Assembly (NCBI GenBank): GCA_052066835.1
Contig: JBQHRJ010000006.1
DNA: 64,000 nt
Source: UBA2821 sp902763335
Lineage (GTDB): Bacteria > Bacillota > Clostridia > Lachnospirales > Lachnospiraceae
Direction: 5' to 3' (one strand)
In this document: in pieces, positions 35,197 through 44,083 of the stretch
Numbering within the stretch: the stretch's first letter is position 1
How the letters are laid out: every line of letters starts with the position of its first letter
The notes under the pieces: model-generated
The model's database searches: none
What the model was told of the DNA's origin: nothing
The model's input: only the letters and a program-made list of their open reading frames with translations
Made by a program: the position numbers and the translations under genes

Positions 35197-35232
35197 TTAA
35201 GCCCCATATCAGTTAGATGACATGGGGCTTAA
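35197..35232. terminator. Terminator between glgB and htpG
   Basis: Eleven-base arms, TTAAGCCCCAT and ATGGGGCTTAA, around a 14-base loop. Its near symmetry allows it to serve both convergent genes, though the T-run is short. Confidence 0.75.
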
Positions 35233-35248
35233 TGCATGAGTTTAGATT

Positions 35249-37246
35249 TTATTTAGCTATGAGTTTCATTATTTCGTTACTTCTTGTTATGAATTTTGTC
35301 ATTTCATCAGGTGAAAGCTGTTTGTGGCTTATCATTGCAAGGTCATAAAGCTGTTCGCAGATCATATTGGTATTTTCAGCGTCTCTGTTATCCATAACAT
35401 ATTTAACCAGAGCGTTGTTATAATTAAGGATAAGAGTTACGTTATTTCCGAACATATCCGTATTCATGCCCGGCATAGAGTACATTTTCATCATTTCCTG
35501 CATACGTCTGTTCTGCTCTGACATAGTAACCATTGAAGAAATATTTTCATCTTTAAGTTTTTCAACTTTGACATCAAGATTTTCATTTCCAAGGGCCTTT
35601 TTGAATATATCTGTGAGGGCATCACAGTCAGCTTTGTATGCATCATCATCTTCTGAAACAGTTTCTTTAAATGTATCTGTAAGGTCAGAATCAATACTTA
35701 AGAAATGTACATTTTCATTTTTCTGTTCAAGCTGTGTTATAAATGGCTCGTCTATGCTGTGGGTAAGCAGTACGGCATCAATGCCTTCGTTTTTAAACAT
35801 ATTGATGTACTGGCTCTGCTGAATCTCGTCTGTAACATAAAATACAGTGTTTTCATGTTTTTCTTTATTCTCTTCAAGGCATTCCGGAAGAGTGAGATAT
35901 TTGCCTTCCAGATTCTTGAACAGAATATAGTCAGACATTTTTTCACAGAATTTCTCATCTTTAAGGCAGCCGAATTTGATGAAAGGACTGATATCATCCC
36001 AGTATTTTTCGTAAGCTTCCTTATCTGTTTTACACATTCCGGATAACTTGTCAGCAACCTTCTTTGTTATATAGTCGGCAATCTTTTTGACAAATCCGTC
36101 ATTCTGTAATGCACTTCTTGATACGTTAAGAGGTAAATCAGGGCAGTCGATAACACCTTTAAGTAACATGAGAAATTCAGGAATAACTTCTTTAATGTTA
36201 TCTGCGATAAATACCTGATTGTTATAAAGCTTGATAGTTCCTTCAAGTGAATCATACTGTGTGTTTACCTTAGGGAAATATAAAATACCTTTGAGGTTAA
36301 ACGGATAATCCATGTTGAGATGTATCCAGAATAAAGGCTCTTTATAATCATTAAATACTTTTCTGTAAAATTCTTTGTATTCCTCGTCTGTGCATTCATT
36401 AGGATGTTTTGTCCAAAGTGGGGAAGGATCATTTACCGGTACAGGACGTCTTAAGATTTTTGCCTTCTTTGTGGCAGGTGAGACTTCAACAGTTTCTTTT
36501 GTACCGTCCTCATTTTCTTTTTCTTCAGTTTTAGCTTCCTCAACGATAGTCTCTATAACAGTATCCTTTTCTGTAACTTCGGATTCGTCTATAGTGTCAT
36601 ACTGAGGTTCTGCGTTAGGATTCTCAAGGTATATTTCAACCGGCATGAAAGAGCAGTATTTCTGAAGAACTTCTCTTGCACGGTATTCATTTGCAAATTC
36701 AAGGCTGTCTTCATTGAGGTAGAGAGTGATTTCGGTTCCCTGTACATCTCTGTCACCATCAGTCATGTCGAATTCAGTGCCACCGTCACATTCCCAGTGA
36801 ACAGCAGTAGAACCTTCTTTATATGAAAGAGTATCGATAGTTACTTTGTCTGCAACCATAAATGCTGAATAAAAACCGAGACCGAAATGTCCGATAATCT
36901 GGTCTTCATTGGTTTTATCCTTGTACTGTTTAAGGAAAGCTTCTGCACCTGAAAATGCAATCTGGTTTATATATTCATTTACCTCATCAGCAGTCATTCC
37001 GATACCGTTATCGATAAATTTAAGGGTTTTATCTTCTGAGTTTGCAATAACTTTTACTTTAAATTCGTATCCGTCAGGAATTTCATACTCACCCATAAGG
37101 CTTAACTTTTTTAATTTTGTGATAGCATCACATCCGTTAGATACTAATTCTCTGTAAAAAATGTCATGGTCTGAATACAACCATTTTTTAATAATTGGGA
37201 AAATATTTTCACTGTTTATAGAAAGACTTCCATGTTTTTCTGCCAT
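35249..37246 (-). CDS. htpG: Molecular chaperone HtpG (Hsp90)
   Basis: Protein of 665 residues, slightly longer than the usual 610-640. The N-terminal ATPase shows ELVSNGCDA, DNGIGM and GHFGLGFYSAFMV. The middle domain contains SRSALQND. An acidic Glu-rich linker (about residues 215-250, KTEEKENEDGTKETVEV) accounts for the extra length and resembles the charged linker of eukaryotic Hsp90. AAGGAGTG precedes the ATG. The upstream CIRCE indicates HrcA-mediated heat regulation. Confidence 0.97.
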   Translation of the reverse strand: MAEKHGSLSINSENIFPIIKKWLYSDHDIFYRELVSNGCDAITKLKKLSLMGEYEIPDGYEFKVKVIANSEDKTLKFIDNGIGMTADEVNEYINQIAFSGAEAFLKQYKDKTNEDQIIGHFGLGFYSAFMVADKVTIDTLSYKEGSTAVHWECDGGTEFDMTDGDRDVQGTEITLYLNEDSLEFANEYRAREVLQKYCSFMPVEIYLENPNAEPQYDTIDESEVTEKDTVIETIVEEAKTEEKENEDGTKETVEVSPATKKAKILRRPVPVNDPSPLWTKHPNECTDEEYKEFYRKVFNDYKEPLFWIHLNMDYPFNLKGILYFPKVNTQYDSLEGTIKLYNNQVFIADNIKEVIPEFLMLLKGVIDCPDLPLNVSRSALQNDGFVKKIADYITKKVADKLSGMCKTDKEAYEKYWDDISPFIKFGCLKDEKFCEKMSDYILFKNLEGKYLTLPECLEENKEKHENTVFYVTDEIQQSQYINMFKNEGIDAVLLTHSIDEPFITQLEQKNENVHFLSIDSDLTDTFKETVSEDDDAYKADCDALTDIFKKALGNENLDVKVEKLKDENISSMVTMSEQNRRMQEMMKMYSMPGMNTDMFGNNVTLILNYNNALVKYVMDNRDAENTNMICEQLYDLAMISHKQLSPDEMTKFITRSNEIMKLIAK

Positions 37247-37287
37247 AATAAAACACTCCTTTTTTAATAAATTTCTACTTAGGCTTA

Positions 37288-37316
37288 ATTTTAGTACGAC
37301 TATATGGAAATGTCAA
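37288..37316 (-). promoter_or_regulatory. Sigma-A promoter of htpG
   Basis: On the minus strand, TTGACA (37311-37316) and TAAAAT (37288-37293) are 17 bases apart. The start codon is about 40 bases further on. Confidence 0.8.
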
Positions 37317-37323
37317 GAAGAAA

Positions 37324-37350
37324 TTAGCACTCGTTAAGTCAGAGTGCTAA
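37324..37350. promoter_or_regulatory. CIRCE element, HrcA operator of htpG
   Basis: Perfect CIRCE: TTAGCACTC, nine bases, GAGTGCTAA. HrcA binds this site to repress heat-shock genes. It lies seven bases upstream of the htpG -35 on the minus strand and overlaps the last codons of the upstream gene, whose stop is at 37334-37336. Confidence 0.95.
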
Positions 37351-37807
37351 CAAAAGAAGAAACATACCTGTCAAATGCCTTTTCAGTGTCCTTGCTCATG
37401 TCAAAAATGTTCAGGAAAGTACCGGTAATACATGTGAGATTTCCGTTTTCGTAAACGACATTAAGATAAAGTCCTTCAATGTCAGAGAGAGGCATCTGTG
37501 AAGCTTCGGCTATGGATTCTGTTATATCTTCCGGCATCTTAAATACTATTTTGAATTTTAAAGGTGTGTTGTGCCCTTTTATAATCTGATAACAAAAAGG
37601 TTTTAAAGTTTCCCATGAAGAAATTTCTTTTTCGGTAATCGTTTCGTACTCGTCAGGACTGTAAAAGCTTTTATGTACATGTCCGTCGATGGTAAATGTA
37701 TTATAAGTAGTTATAGAAACATCTGTTACATCAAAGCCATCAAAGCTGTCTTTAATAAGAAGATGTGACATAAATGTTTTTATATTAGTGATTTGTTCTG
37801 CAATCAT
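37334..37807 (-). CDS. DUF5721 family protein
   Basis: Protein of 157 residues starting IAEQITNIKTFMSHLLI, with the TIDGHVHKSFY segment typical of DUF5721 proteins from Lachnospiraceae. No catalytic motif is visible; function unknown. The ATG at 37807 has CGGAGAC eight bases upstream; the longer frame to 37870 has no such support. The 3' end of the gene overlaps a perfect CIRCE, so its final residues are constrained by HrcA binding. No terminator separates it from htpG. Confidence 0.85.
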   Translation of the reverse strand: MIAEQITNIKTFMSHLLIKDSFDGFDVTDVSITTYNTFTIDGHVHKSFYSPDEYETITEKEISSWETLKPFCYQIIKGHNTPLKFKIVFKMPEDITESIAEASQMPLSDIEGLYLNVVYENGNLTCITGTFLNIFDMSKDTEKAFDRYVSSFVSTLT

Positions 37808-37880
37808 TATAAGTCTCCGTTCATTAATATTTAATGAGTCAATTATATAAGTTTTTTTAAAAAAGTTCAATAAATACTTG

Positions 37881-37909
37881 TTGGTGGCATGCTACAAAAG
37901 TAGTATAAT
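37881..37909 (+). promoter_or_regulatory. Promoter of the large surface protein gene
   Basis: TTGGTG at 37881-37886 and TATAAT at 37904-37909, spaced by 17 bases. Confidence 0.75.
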
Positions 37910-37957
37910 AAAGATAAGTAATTCTTAAGGCAGAATGTAGTGCGAAAGGAGAAATGT

Positions 37958-40900
37958 ATGGAAAAACTAAAGCAAAAATTATTAGCTGTGATTCTGGCAG
38001 TTGCGATGGTGATTTCAGGCATAACAGTACCGGAAAAAACCGCAAAGGCAGCGACATCGTCACAGAAAGTGGAGGTGTATTTTAAGTATACTGGAACAGA
38101 TTCGGCATGGGGAATAGTCGGAGTAAATCAGGCAGACAGTATGACGGTTACCAATGTTGACGGAACTACGGCAGATACTGTAAATGTAAAAAAGCTTAAA
38201 AAAGACATTCCTAAGATGCAAAAGAATGATGATGGCTGGTATTGCATAAAGGTAAGTGCCGATAAGGTGGATAAGATTGAGTTTGTTTATCCCAAAAATG
38301 CAAGTACATACGCAAAGAGTTCATATGAGGTTGCAAGAGATATGATTTATGTAAGCTCTGCCACAGATAAAATATATTATGTATATGACGGCAGCGACCT
38401 TATTGCATATAATGATGAGGAGTGTACGGATAAGGTATATCCATTGGGAAATGTTTATAGGGTACACTTTATAAATTCAGGAAACTGGGATGATGTAGTT
38501 ATGACTTATACAGGAAAACAGGATAATGCATCATCAACACCTAATGCCGATACGGCAACATTGTCAAATTCAGACCATAATTCCGGAAAAGAAGTTAAAG
38601 AGGATGATAATGGTTACCATTCTTTCTATTTTAAACCGGCAGATGAAAGAGCAAACTATTCGCTCGTATTAAAATCTGTAAAGGCAGGTGTTACATGTAC
38701 TATTTCGGATGACATTCTGAATTTTGATTCGAATGAATTCTGGATACAGCCGGTTGGAAGCTCAGGAAAATATAAAATATATTATCCGCCGGAGGATATA
38801 TCACTGCCTGAAAGTTATGATGTTCCTATAGGAAATGAGAGTAATCCGCCTGCCGTAACGACTACAACAGATAACGGATTTACAGGTGTAAAATGGTCTG
38901 TGGATGATGAGACGGTGGCTAAAGTGGATTCAAAAACAGGCATAATTACGGGACTTAAGGTCGGGACCACTACACTGAGGGCAGTTTCACAGACTGAATA
39001 TGATGATGAGGTGTATGCAGAGACCACACTTAATGTAACACCGGTTATGGTATCGAAGATAATCATAAGTGCTCCGGTATCAAGCTTGAAAATCGGTCAG
39101 GAAATGAAAATATCAGCAACTGTTACACCGGATGACGCGGAAAATAAGGAATTAGAGTGGGTGAGCTCTAACTCTAATTTAAAGATTTCAGATGATGGTG
39201 TTGTGAGTTCGGATACAACCTGTGATTCTACGGTATACGCGAGGGCAAAAGATGGCTCCGGAGTGGAGAGTAATAAAATCGTTATAAAAGTGCAGGGAAC
39301 ATATACTAAGACGGTAAAGGTTGATGAAGTAAAATTTGAAAAAACAACCATGTCAATGTATACGGGCGAGGAGCAGACCATAGAGGCAGCTGTCTTACCT
39401 GCCAATGCAGATTATACAAATCTTGAATATCATTCATCGGATGAAAGGGTTGTCAGTGTAAATGGAAACAAGATAACGGCACTTAAGCCCGGAAATGCAA
39501 AGATAACGGTTACGCTTGACAATAAATCAGATAACTGTGTGCTCGGAACCTGTGATATAACTGTAGATAATGCATTTATATTAAGAGGTGATGGTTTAGA
39601 TGACGGAACCGGTACGAATTATACGTTCAAATACACAGATGAAAATACGATGGAAATGATATCTAAATTGAAACTTAAAAAGGGATTGCATACATATACC
39701 TGCGAGACAGATGATGGAAGAAAGGTGGCAAATGGTAGGGAGTATACTATATATGTAAATAATGCTACAGAGGCAACTGTGACTGTAACATTTAATAATA
39801 CTCCTGAAGATGAGAGTGCCGTTATGAGTTTTAAAGGTACAAATGATGAAGATATAACTACTCAGATACCGGAAGTAAGGGAAAGATATACGGTAGTCGG
39901 AGATGTACTTAACGGATGGAACTGGGATGGATTTGACAGTGACATGCATATGGTGAAAAATGAGACTACAGGACTTTATGAGTACACATGGACAGGACTT
40001 GAGGCTGGCAAAAAATATCTTTTCAAGATAGCAAAGGATGCAGAGCAGTTTGGTTCATATTACGAGATTGGCAGTGGAAATGCTGATGAGGGTGATTATT
40101 TTACAGTTACTACAGAATATGCATCTTCACTTTATATAACATACAATCCTGAAACAAATGAAGTAAAATACAGGCTGAAGGTATCAGTTGGAGGTATATC
40201 CTGCACATTTGCAGGTATTCAGATTGAGACCGGAGAAGTAAGGGAAATCAGCTACTCTATATATCCGAAAACAGCAGAGAATACCAATGTAAAATTTGAA
40301 AGTGATGATACGTCGGTAGTTACAGTGGATGAAGCCGGTGTTGTAGTGGGAATAAATCCGGGAACAGCAAATGTAACACTCACAACTGAGGTCGGAGGAT
40401 TTAAGGATGTATGTGAAGTACTTGTTGTTAAAGCTGCCGTATCGAGAGTTTCACTGGACGCAACATCAAAGAATATCAGTGTGGGTGAAAGTGCAACACT
40501 GACGGCAAAAATTCTGCCACAGAATGCTTACAATAAAAACTGCACCTGGACATCGGATGATGAAAATGTTGTTACCGTAAAGGACGGTGTCATAACCGGT
40601 ATATCGGCCGGAAGTGCAAAGGTAACAGTTACTACGGAAGACGGAAATAAATCTGCATCCTGTAATGTAGTGGTATCAGATGTTGCGGTGAGTGGTATCA
40701 GTATAAGTCAGAGTGAAATATATATGATAGAAGGCAATACCCAGAGTCTCACGGCAGCAGTAGTACCGGCAAATGCAACTGATAAGAGAATAACCTGGAC
40801 ATCAGATGATAAGAATATAGCCACGGTAAATGATGGCATTGTAAAGGCAACAGGTCAGGGTACTACAAAGATAAGGGCAGTTTCTGCTGATGGAGGATAC

Positions 40901-42484
40901 GAGGCAGTATGTGTGGTAAATGTTTCGGCAAAGATAGAAGCAATAACAGGAATCGAGATAAGTAAAAGTGAACTTACAATGGATGTGGGAGATACATATT
41001 TGCTTACATATAAAGTAAGACCGGAGGATGCCAACAATCTGACAGAGGAAGTCTGGGAGTCAGAAGATACAGATGTGGTAACAGTTGATGGCGGAAAGGT
41101 AAAGGCTGTAGGTCCGGGAACGACATATGTGTCAGTAAAGGTTAACGGAAAATTTACGGCAAAATGTAAAATAAGTGTAAACACACCGGTAATAAATGTT
41201 ACAGATGTAGTATTGTCAGTGGCATCTCTTACACTTTCAGAGGGAAGCAGCAGAAAAATATCTGCACAGATTGTGCCGGTAAATGCAACAGATAAGACAG
41301 TTATATGGTCTTCTGATAATGAAAAAGTGGCAACGGTAGAAGATGGTATGATAACTGCAATATCAAAAGGTGAAGCAAAGATTACCGTTAAAACCCGGGA
41401 TGGAAAAAAGACTGATACAATGACTGTAATTGTTGAGGAGAATACAAAACCAACCACAACAACAGAGCCGGAGGAGACAACGACCCGCAAGCCGACAACA
41501 GAGCCGGAGGAGTCAACAGAAGACAAGACAACAGAACCGGAGGAGACAACGGAAGACAAGACAACAGAGCCGACAGGACCAACGAAGGATAATACAACAG
41601 AGACGACAGAACCAACGAAGGATAATACAACAGAGCCGACAGAACCAACGGAGGACAAGACAACAGAACCGACAGAACCAACGAAGGATAACACGACAGA
41701 GCCGGAGGAGACAACGACCGACAAGCCGACAACAAAACCAACGGAGGATAAGACAACAACTCCGACAGAGCAAACGAAAGATAACACAACAGGGTCGGAA
41801 GAGACAACAACGGATAGGGAGACAACAACTTCGTCAGAGGATAAGACAACAGAACCGGAGGAGACAACAACAGACAAGGCATCAACAGCACCAACGGAGG
41901 ATAAAACAACAGCTACACCTACAACAGACAAGCCTACAGTGACACCTACAGAGGAGCCTACTACATCAAAACCTGTTACAAATAAAGTGAAGGTTACATA
42001 TATAGCTAATGGTGGAAAGGCAGGGGCAAAGTCAAAAACAGTAACATATAAAAAGGCATATGGAAAGCTGACCACTGCAAAGAGAAAGGGATATACATTT
42101 AAAGGATGGTATACGAAAAGAAGTGGTGGAAGTAAAGTAACATCAAAAACAAAAGTAAAGAAAAAAGGTATGATAAAGCTTTATGCGCACTGGCAGAAAG
42201 TAAAAGTGTCCAAGGTATCAAAGATAACAGTAAAAGCATCAAAGAAAAAAGTTACATTAAAATTAAAAAAGGTAACGGGTGCAAAGGGATATGAAATCAC
42301 TTATTCCTTAAATAAGAATTTCAAATCCAAAAAGAAGATAACCACAACGAAGACAACTGTAAATATAAATAAGCTTAAGTCGGGTAAGAAGTATTACATA
42401 AAAGTAAGAGCATATAAAACCGATTCGGCTAAAAGTAAAGTATACAGTTCTTATTCAAAGGTTAAGAGTATTAAAGTAAAGTAA
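37958..42484 (+). CDS. Secreted multi-domain protein with Big_2 repeats and starch-binding-like modules
   Basis: Protein of 1508 residues with a signal peptide (cleavage near AKAA, residue 32). After it come modules resembling starch-binding domains (VEVYFKYTG; VYRVHFINSGNWDDVVMTY), about eight Big_2 immunoglobulin-like domains (such as KIIISAPVSSLKIGQEMKI, GISISQSEIYMIEGN), and an inserted X25-like module (VVGDVLNGWNWDG; GLEAGKKYLFKIA). A Thr/Glu/Pro-rich linker spans about residues 1162-1344, then a Listeria-Bacteroides B-repeat (GYTFKGWYTKRSGGSK) and a very lysine-rich Fn3-like end that may stick to the cell wall. No LPXTG is present. ATG 37958 has AAAGGAG upstream. Likely a glucan-binding surface protein without a catalytic domain. 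Confidence 0.85.
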   Translation: MEKLKQKLLAVILAVAMVISGITVPEKTAKAATSSQKVEVYFKYTGTDSAWGIVGVNQADSMTVTNVDGTTADTVNVKKLKKDIPKMQKNDDGWYCIKVSADKVDKIEFVYPKNASTYAKSSYEVARDMIYVSSATDKIYYVYDGSDLIAYNDEECTDKVYPLGNVYRVHFINSGNWDDVVMTYTGKQDNASSTPNADTATLSNSDHNSGKEVKEDDNGYHSFYFKPADERANYSLVLKSVKAGVTCTISDDILNFDSNEFWIQPVGSSGKYKIYYPPEDISLPESYDVPIGNESNPPAVTTTTDNGFTGVKWSVDDETVAKVDSKTGIITGLKVGTTTLRAVSQTEYDDEVYAETTLNVTPVMVSKIIISAPVSSLKIGQEMKISATVTPDDAENKELEWVSSNSNLKISDDGVVSSDTTCDSTVYARAKDGSGVESNKIVIKVQGTYTKTVKVDEVKFEKTTMSMYTGEEQTIEAAVLPANADYTNLEYHSSDERVVSVNGNKITALKPGNAKITVTLDNKSDNCVLGTCDITVDNAFILRGDGLDDGTGTNYTFKYTDENTMEMISKLKLKKGLHTYTCETDDGRKVANGREYTIYVNNATEATVTVTFNNTPEDESAVMSFKGTNDEDITTQIPEVRERYTVVGDVLNGWNWDGFDSDMHMVKNETTGLYEYTWTGLEAGKKYLFKIAKDAEQFGSYYEIGSGNADEGDYFTVTTEYASSLYITYNPETNEVKYRLKVSVGGISCTFAGIQIETGEVREISYSIYPKTAENTNVKFESDDTSVVTVDEAGVVVGINPGTANVTLTTEVGGFKDVCEVLVVKAAVSRVSLDATSKNISVGESATLTAKILPQNAYNKNCTWTSDDENVVTVKDGVITGISAGSAKVTVTTEDGNKSASCNVVVSDVAVSGISISQSEIYMIEGNTQSLTAAVVPANATDKRITWTSDDKNIATVNDGIVKATGQGTTKIRAVSADGGYEAVCVVNVSAKIEAITGIEISKSELTMDVGDTYLLTYKVRPEDANNLTEEVWESEDTDVVTVDGGKVKAVGPGTTYVSVKVNGKFTAKCKISVNTPVINVTDVVLSVASLTLSEGSSRKISAQIVPVNATDKTVIWSSDNEKVATVEDGMITAISKGEAKITVKTRDGKKTDTMTVIVEENTKPTTTTEPEETTTRKPTTEPEESTEDKTTEPEETTEDKTTEPTGPTKDNTTETTEPTKDNTTEPTEPTEDKTTEPTEPTKDNTTEPEETTTDKPTTKPTEDKTTTPTEQTKDNTTGSEETTTDRETTTSSEDKTTEPEETTTDKASTAPTEDKTTATPTTDKPTVTPTEEPTTSKPVTNKVKVTYIANGGKAGAKSKTVTYKKAYGKLTTAKRKGYTFKGWYTKRSGGSKVTSKTKVKKKGMIKLYAHWQKVKVSKVSKITVKASKKKVTLKLKKVTGAKGYEITYSLNKNFKSKKKITTTKTTVNINKLKSGKKYYIKVRAYKTDSAKSKVYSSYSKVKSIKVK
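41451..41985 (+). repeat. Degenerate Thr/Glu/Pro-coding tandem repeats
   Basis: The coding sequence for residues about 1162-1344 is built from degenerate units encoding TTEPEETT, TTEPTEPTKDN and TTDKPT. Units of 30-36 bases recur with small changes, for example ACAACAGAGCCGGAGGAGAC. Such sequence can gain or lose units by slippage. It also creates long open frames on the other strand that are artefacts. Confidence 0.85.
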
Positions 42485-42501
42485 TAAAGGAAAATAAGCG
42501 G

Positions 42502-42536
42502 GCGGCGTGTCAGATGATATGCCGCTTTTCTTTTGC
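42502..42536 (+). terminator. Terminator of the large surface protein gene
   Basis: GCGGCGT and ATGCCGC arms with a 12-base loop, followed by TTTTCTTTT. Confidence 0.75.
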
Positions 42537-42551
42537 TGTGGTAAAAACAAC

Positions 42552-42580
42552 TTGATTTTTATGGTGATTTATATTATAAT
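42552..42580 (+). promoter_or_regulatory. Promoter of tRNA-Thr
   Basis: TTGATT at 42552-42557 and TATAAT at 42575-42580, 17 bases apart, just before the tRNA. Confidence 0.75.
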
Positions 42581-42593
42581 ATCAAACGAAAAT

Positions 42594-42666
<73 letters not shown>

Positions 42667-42681
42667 TTATGAAAAGAGAAG

Positions 42682-42730
42682 AACAGGCTGTAGCTTTGAT
42701 GTTTGAAAACATCGTGGTTACAGCCTGTTT
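42682..42730 (+). terminator. Terminator after tRNA-Thr
   Basis: AACAGGCTGTA and TACAGCCTGTT arms with an inner GATGTTT/AAACATC stem, followed by TTTAG. Confidence 0.85.
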
Positions 42731-42775
42731 TAGCATCTTTTATTAATAAAAAAGTGAAATAAATAAAAAAAGTGG

Positions 42776-42803
42776 TTGCATTTTCATGAATCTATGGTAT
42801 ATT
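42776..42803 (+). promoter_or_regulatory. Promoter of asd
   Basis: TTGCAT at 42776-42781 and TATATT at 42798-42803 with a 16-base spacer and an extended TGG before the -10. The leader that follows carries a small hairpin, ACGCAAA/TTTGCGT at 42814-42835. Confidence 0.65.
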
Positions 42804-42886
42804 AATACAAGCGACGCAAACAAATGTCTTTGCGTGACGGACATGAAAAAATAGATATTGCTTTAGGCAGTAGAATGGAGGAAAAG

Positions 42887-43972
42887 ATGAGTCAGAAATT
42901 AAGAGTAGGTATATTAGGTGCAACCGGAATGGTAGGTCAGAGATTTATTTCTTTGTTAGAGAATCACCCATGGTTCCAGGTAGTTACAGTGGCAGCAAGC
43001 CCACGTTCAGCAGGAAAGACATATGAAGAGGCTGTTGGCGGAAGATGGAAGATGACTACTCCTATGCCTGAAGAAGTTAAGAAACTTGTAGTATTAAATG
43101 TTAATGAAGTAGAGAAAGTAGCTGCAACTGTTGACTTCGTATTCAGTGCAGTTGATATGTCAAAGGACGAGATAAAGGCTATCGAGGAGGCATATGCTAA
43201 GACAGAGACTCCTGTAGTATCAAATAACAGTGCACACAGATGGACACCTGATGTGCCTATGGTAGTTCCTGAAATTAATCCGGAGCATTTTGAGGTTATC
43301 GAGCATCAGAAGAAACGTCTTGGAACAACAAGAGGATTTGTTGCAGTAAAACCAAACTGTTCAATTCAGAGTTATGCACCGGCACTTACAGCATGGAAAG
43401 AGTTTGAACCTGTAGAGGTTGTGGCAACAACATATCAGGCTATATCAGGAGCAGGAAAAACATTTAAGGATTGGCCTGAAATGGAAGGAAACATTATTCC
43501 GTTTATCGGTGGAGAAGAGGAAAAGAGTGAGCAGGAGCCGTTAAGACTCTGGGGTAAAATTGAAGACGGTGTTATAAAGAAAGCAGAACTTCCTGTTATT
43601 ACAACACAGTGTATCCGTGTTCCTATCTTAAACGGACATACAGCAGCAGTTTTCGTTAAGTTTAATAAAAAGCCGACAAAAGAGCAGCTTATAGAGAAAC
43701 TTGTAAACTTTAGCGGACTTCCACAGGAGCTTGAACTTCCAAGCGCACCAAAGCAGTTCATTCAGTATCTTGAGGATGACAACCGTCCACAGGTACAGCT
43801 TGATGTTGATTATGAAAATGGAATGGGTGTTTCTATAGGAAGATTAAGAGAGGATAAAGTATACGATTACAAATTCGTAGGATTATCACATAACACAGTA
43901 AGAGGAGCCGCAGGTGGAGCAGTTCTTTGTGCTGAACTCTTAAAGGCAAAAGGATATATTCAGGCTAAATAA
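42887..43972 (+). CDS. asd: Aspartate-semialdehyde dehydrogenase
   Basis: Protein of 361 residues that reduces aspartyl-phosphate to aspartate semialdehyde for lysine, threonine, methionine and diaminopimelate synthesis. The N-terminal nucleotide-binding GILGATGMVGQRF and the catalytic cysteine in KPNCSIQ are clear. The longer form and the CSIQ motif fit the branch shared by archaea, fungi and many Clostridia. The ATG at 42887 follows GGAGG; the earlier frame from 42824 is unsupported. No lysine riboswitch is visible in the short leader. Confidence 0.96.
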   Translation: MSQKLRVGILGATGMVGQRFISLLENHPWFQVVTVAASPRSAGKTYEEAVGGRWKMTTPMPEEVKKLVVLNVNEVEKVAATVDFVFSAVDMSKDEIKAIEEAYAKTETPVVSNNSAHRWTPDVPMVVPEINPEHFEVIEHQKKRLGTTRGFVAVKPNCSIQSYAPALTAWKEFEPVEVVATTYQAISGAGKTFKDWPEMEGNIIPFIGGEEEKSEQEPLRLWGKIEDGVIKKAELPVITTQCIRVPILNGHTAAVFVKFNKKPTKEQLIEKLVNFSGLPQELELPSAPKQFIQYLEDDNRPQVQLDVDYENGMGVSIGRLREDKVYDYKFVGLSHNTVRGAAGGAVLCAELLKAKGYIQAK

Positions 43973-43985
43973 TAAGATTTTATAG

Positions 43986-44016
43986 AGGAACTCTGTTAAG
44001 GCAGGGTTCCTTTTTC
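43986..44016 (+). terminator. Terminator of asd
   Basis: AGGAAC-T-CTG / CAG-G-GTTCCT hairpin followed by TTTTTC. Confidence 0.85.
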
Positions 44017-44083
44017 TTACTTGAATTAACTAAATATATCGTTTAAAATATATCTGATATTTAATAGAAAGGTTAAATAATAT

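Noticed and set aside
41430..41942. Arg/Gln-rich plus-strand frame within the surface-protein linker
   Set aside because: It is a shifted reading of the same repeats, with no start signal and no plausible protein composition.
41451..41985. CRISPR-like array
   Set aside because: Units are irregular, contain no unique spacers, and keep an open protein frame; it is a coding repeat.
40855..42075. Long open frame on the minus strand opposite the surface-protein linker (406 codons, very rich in Ser and Val)
   Set aside because: It is produced by the low-complexity Thr/Glu/Pro repeats on the plus strand; it has no ribosome binding site and its composition mirrors the repeat.
42814..42886. Lysine riboswitch upstream of asd
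   Set aside because: The leader is under 90 bases, far shorter than a lysine riboswitch, with only one small hairpin.
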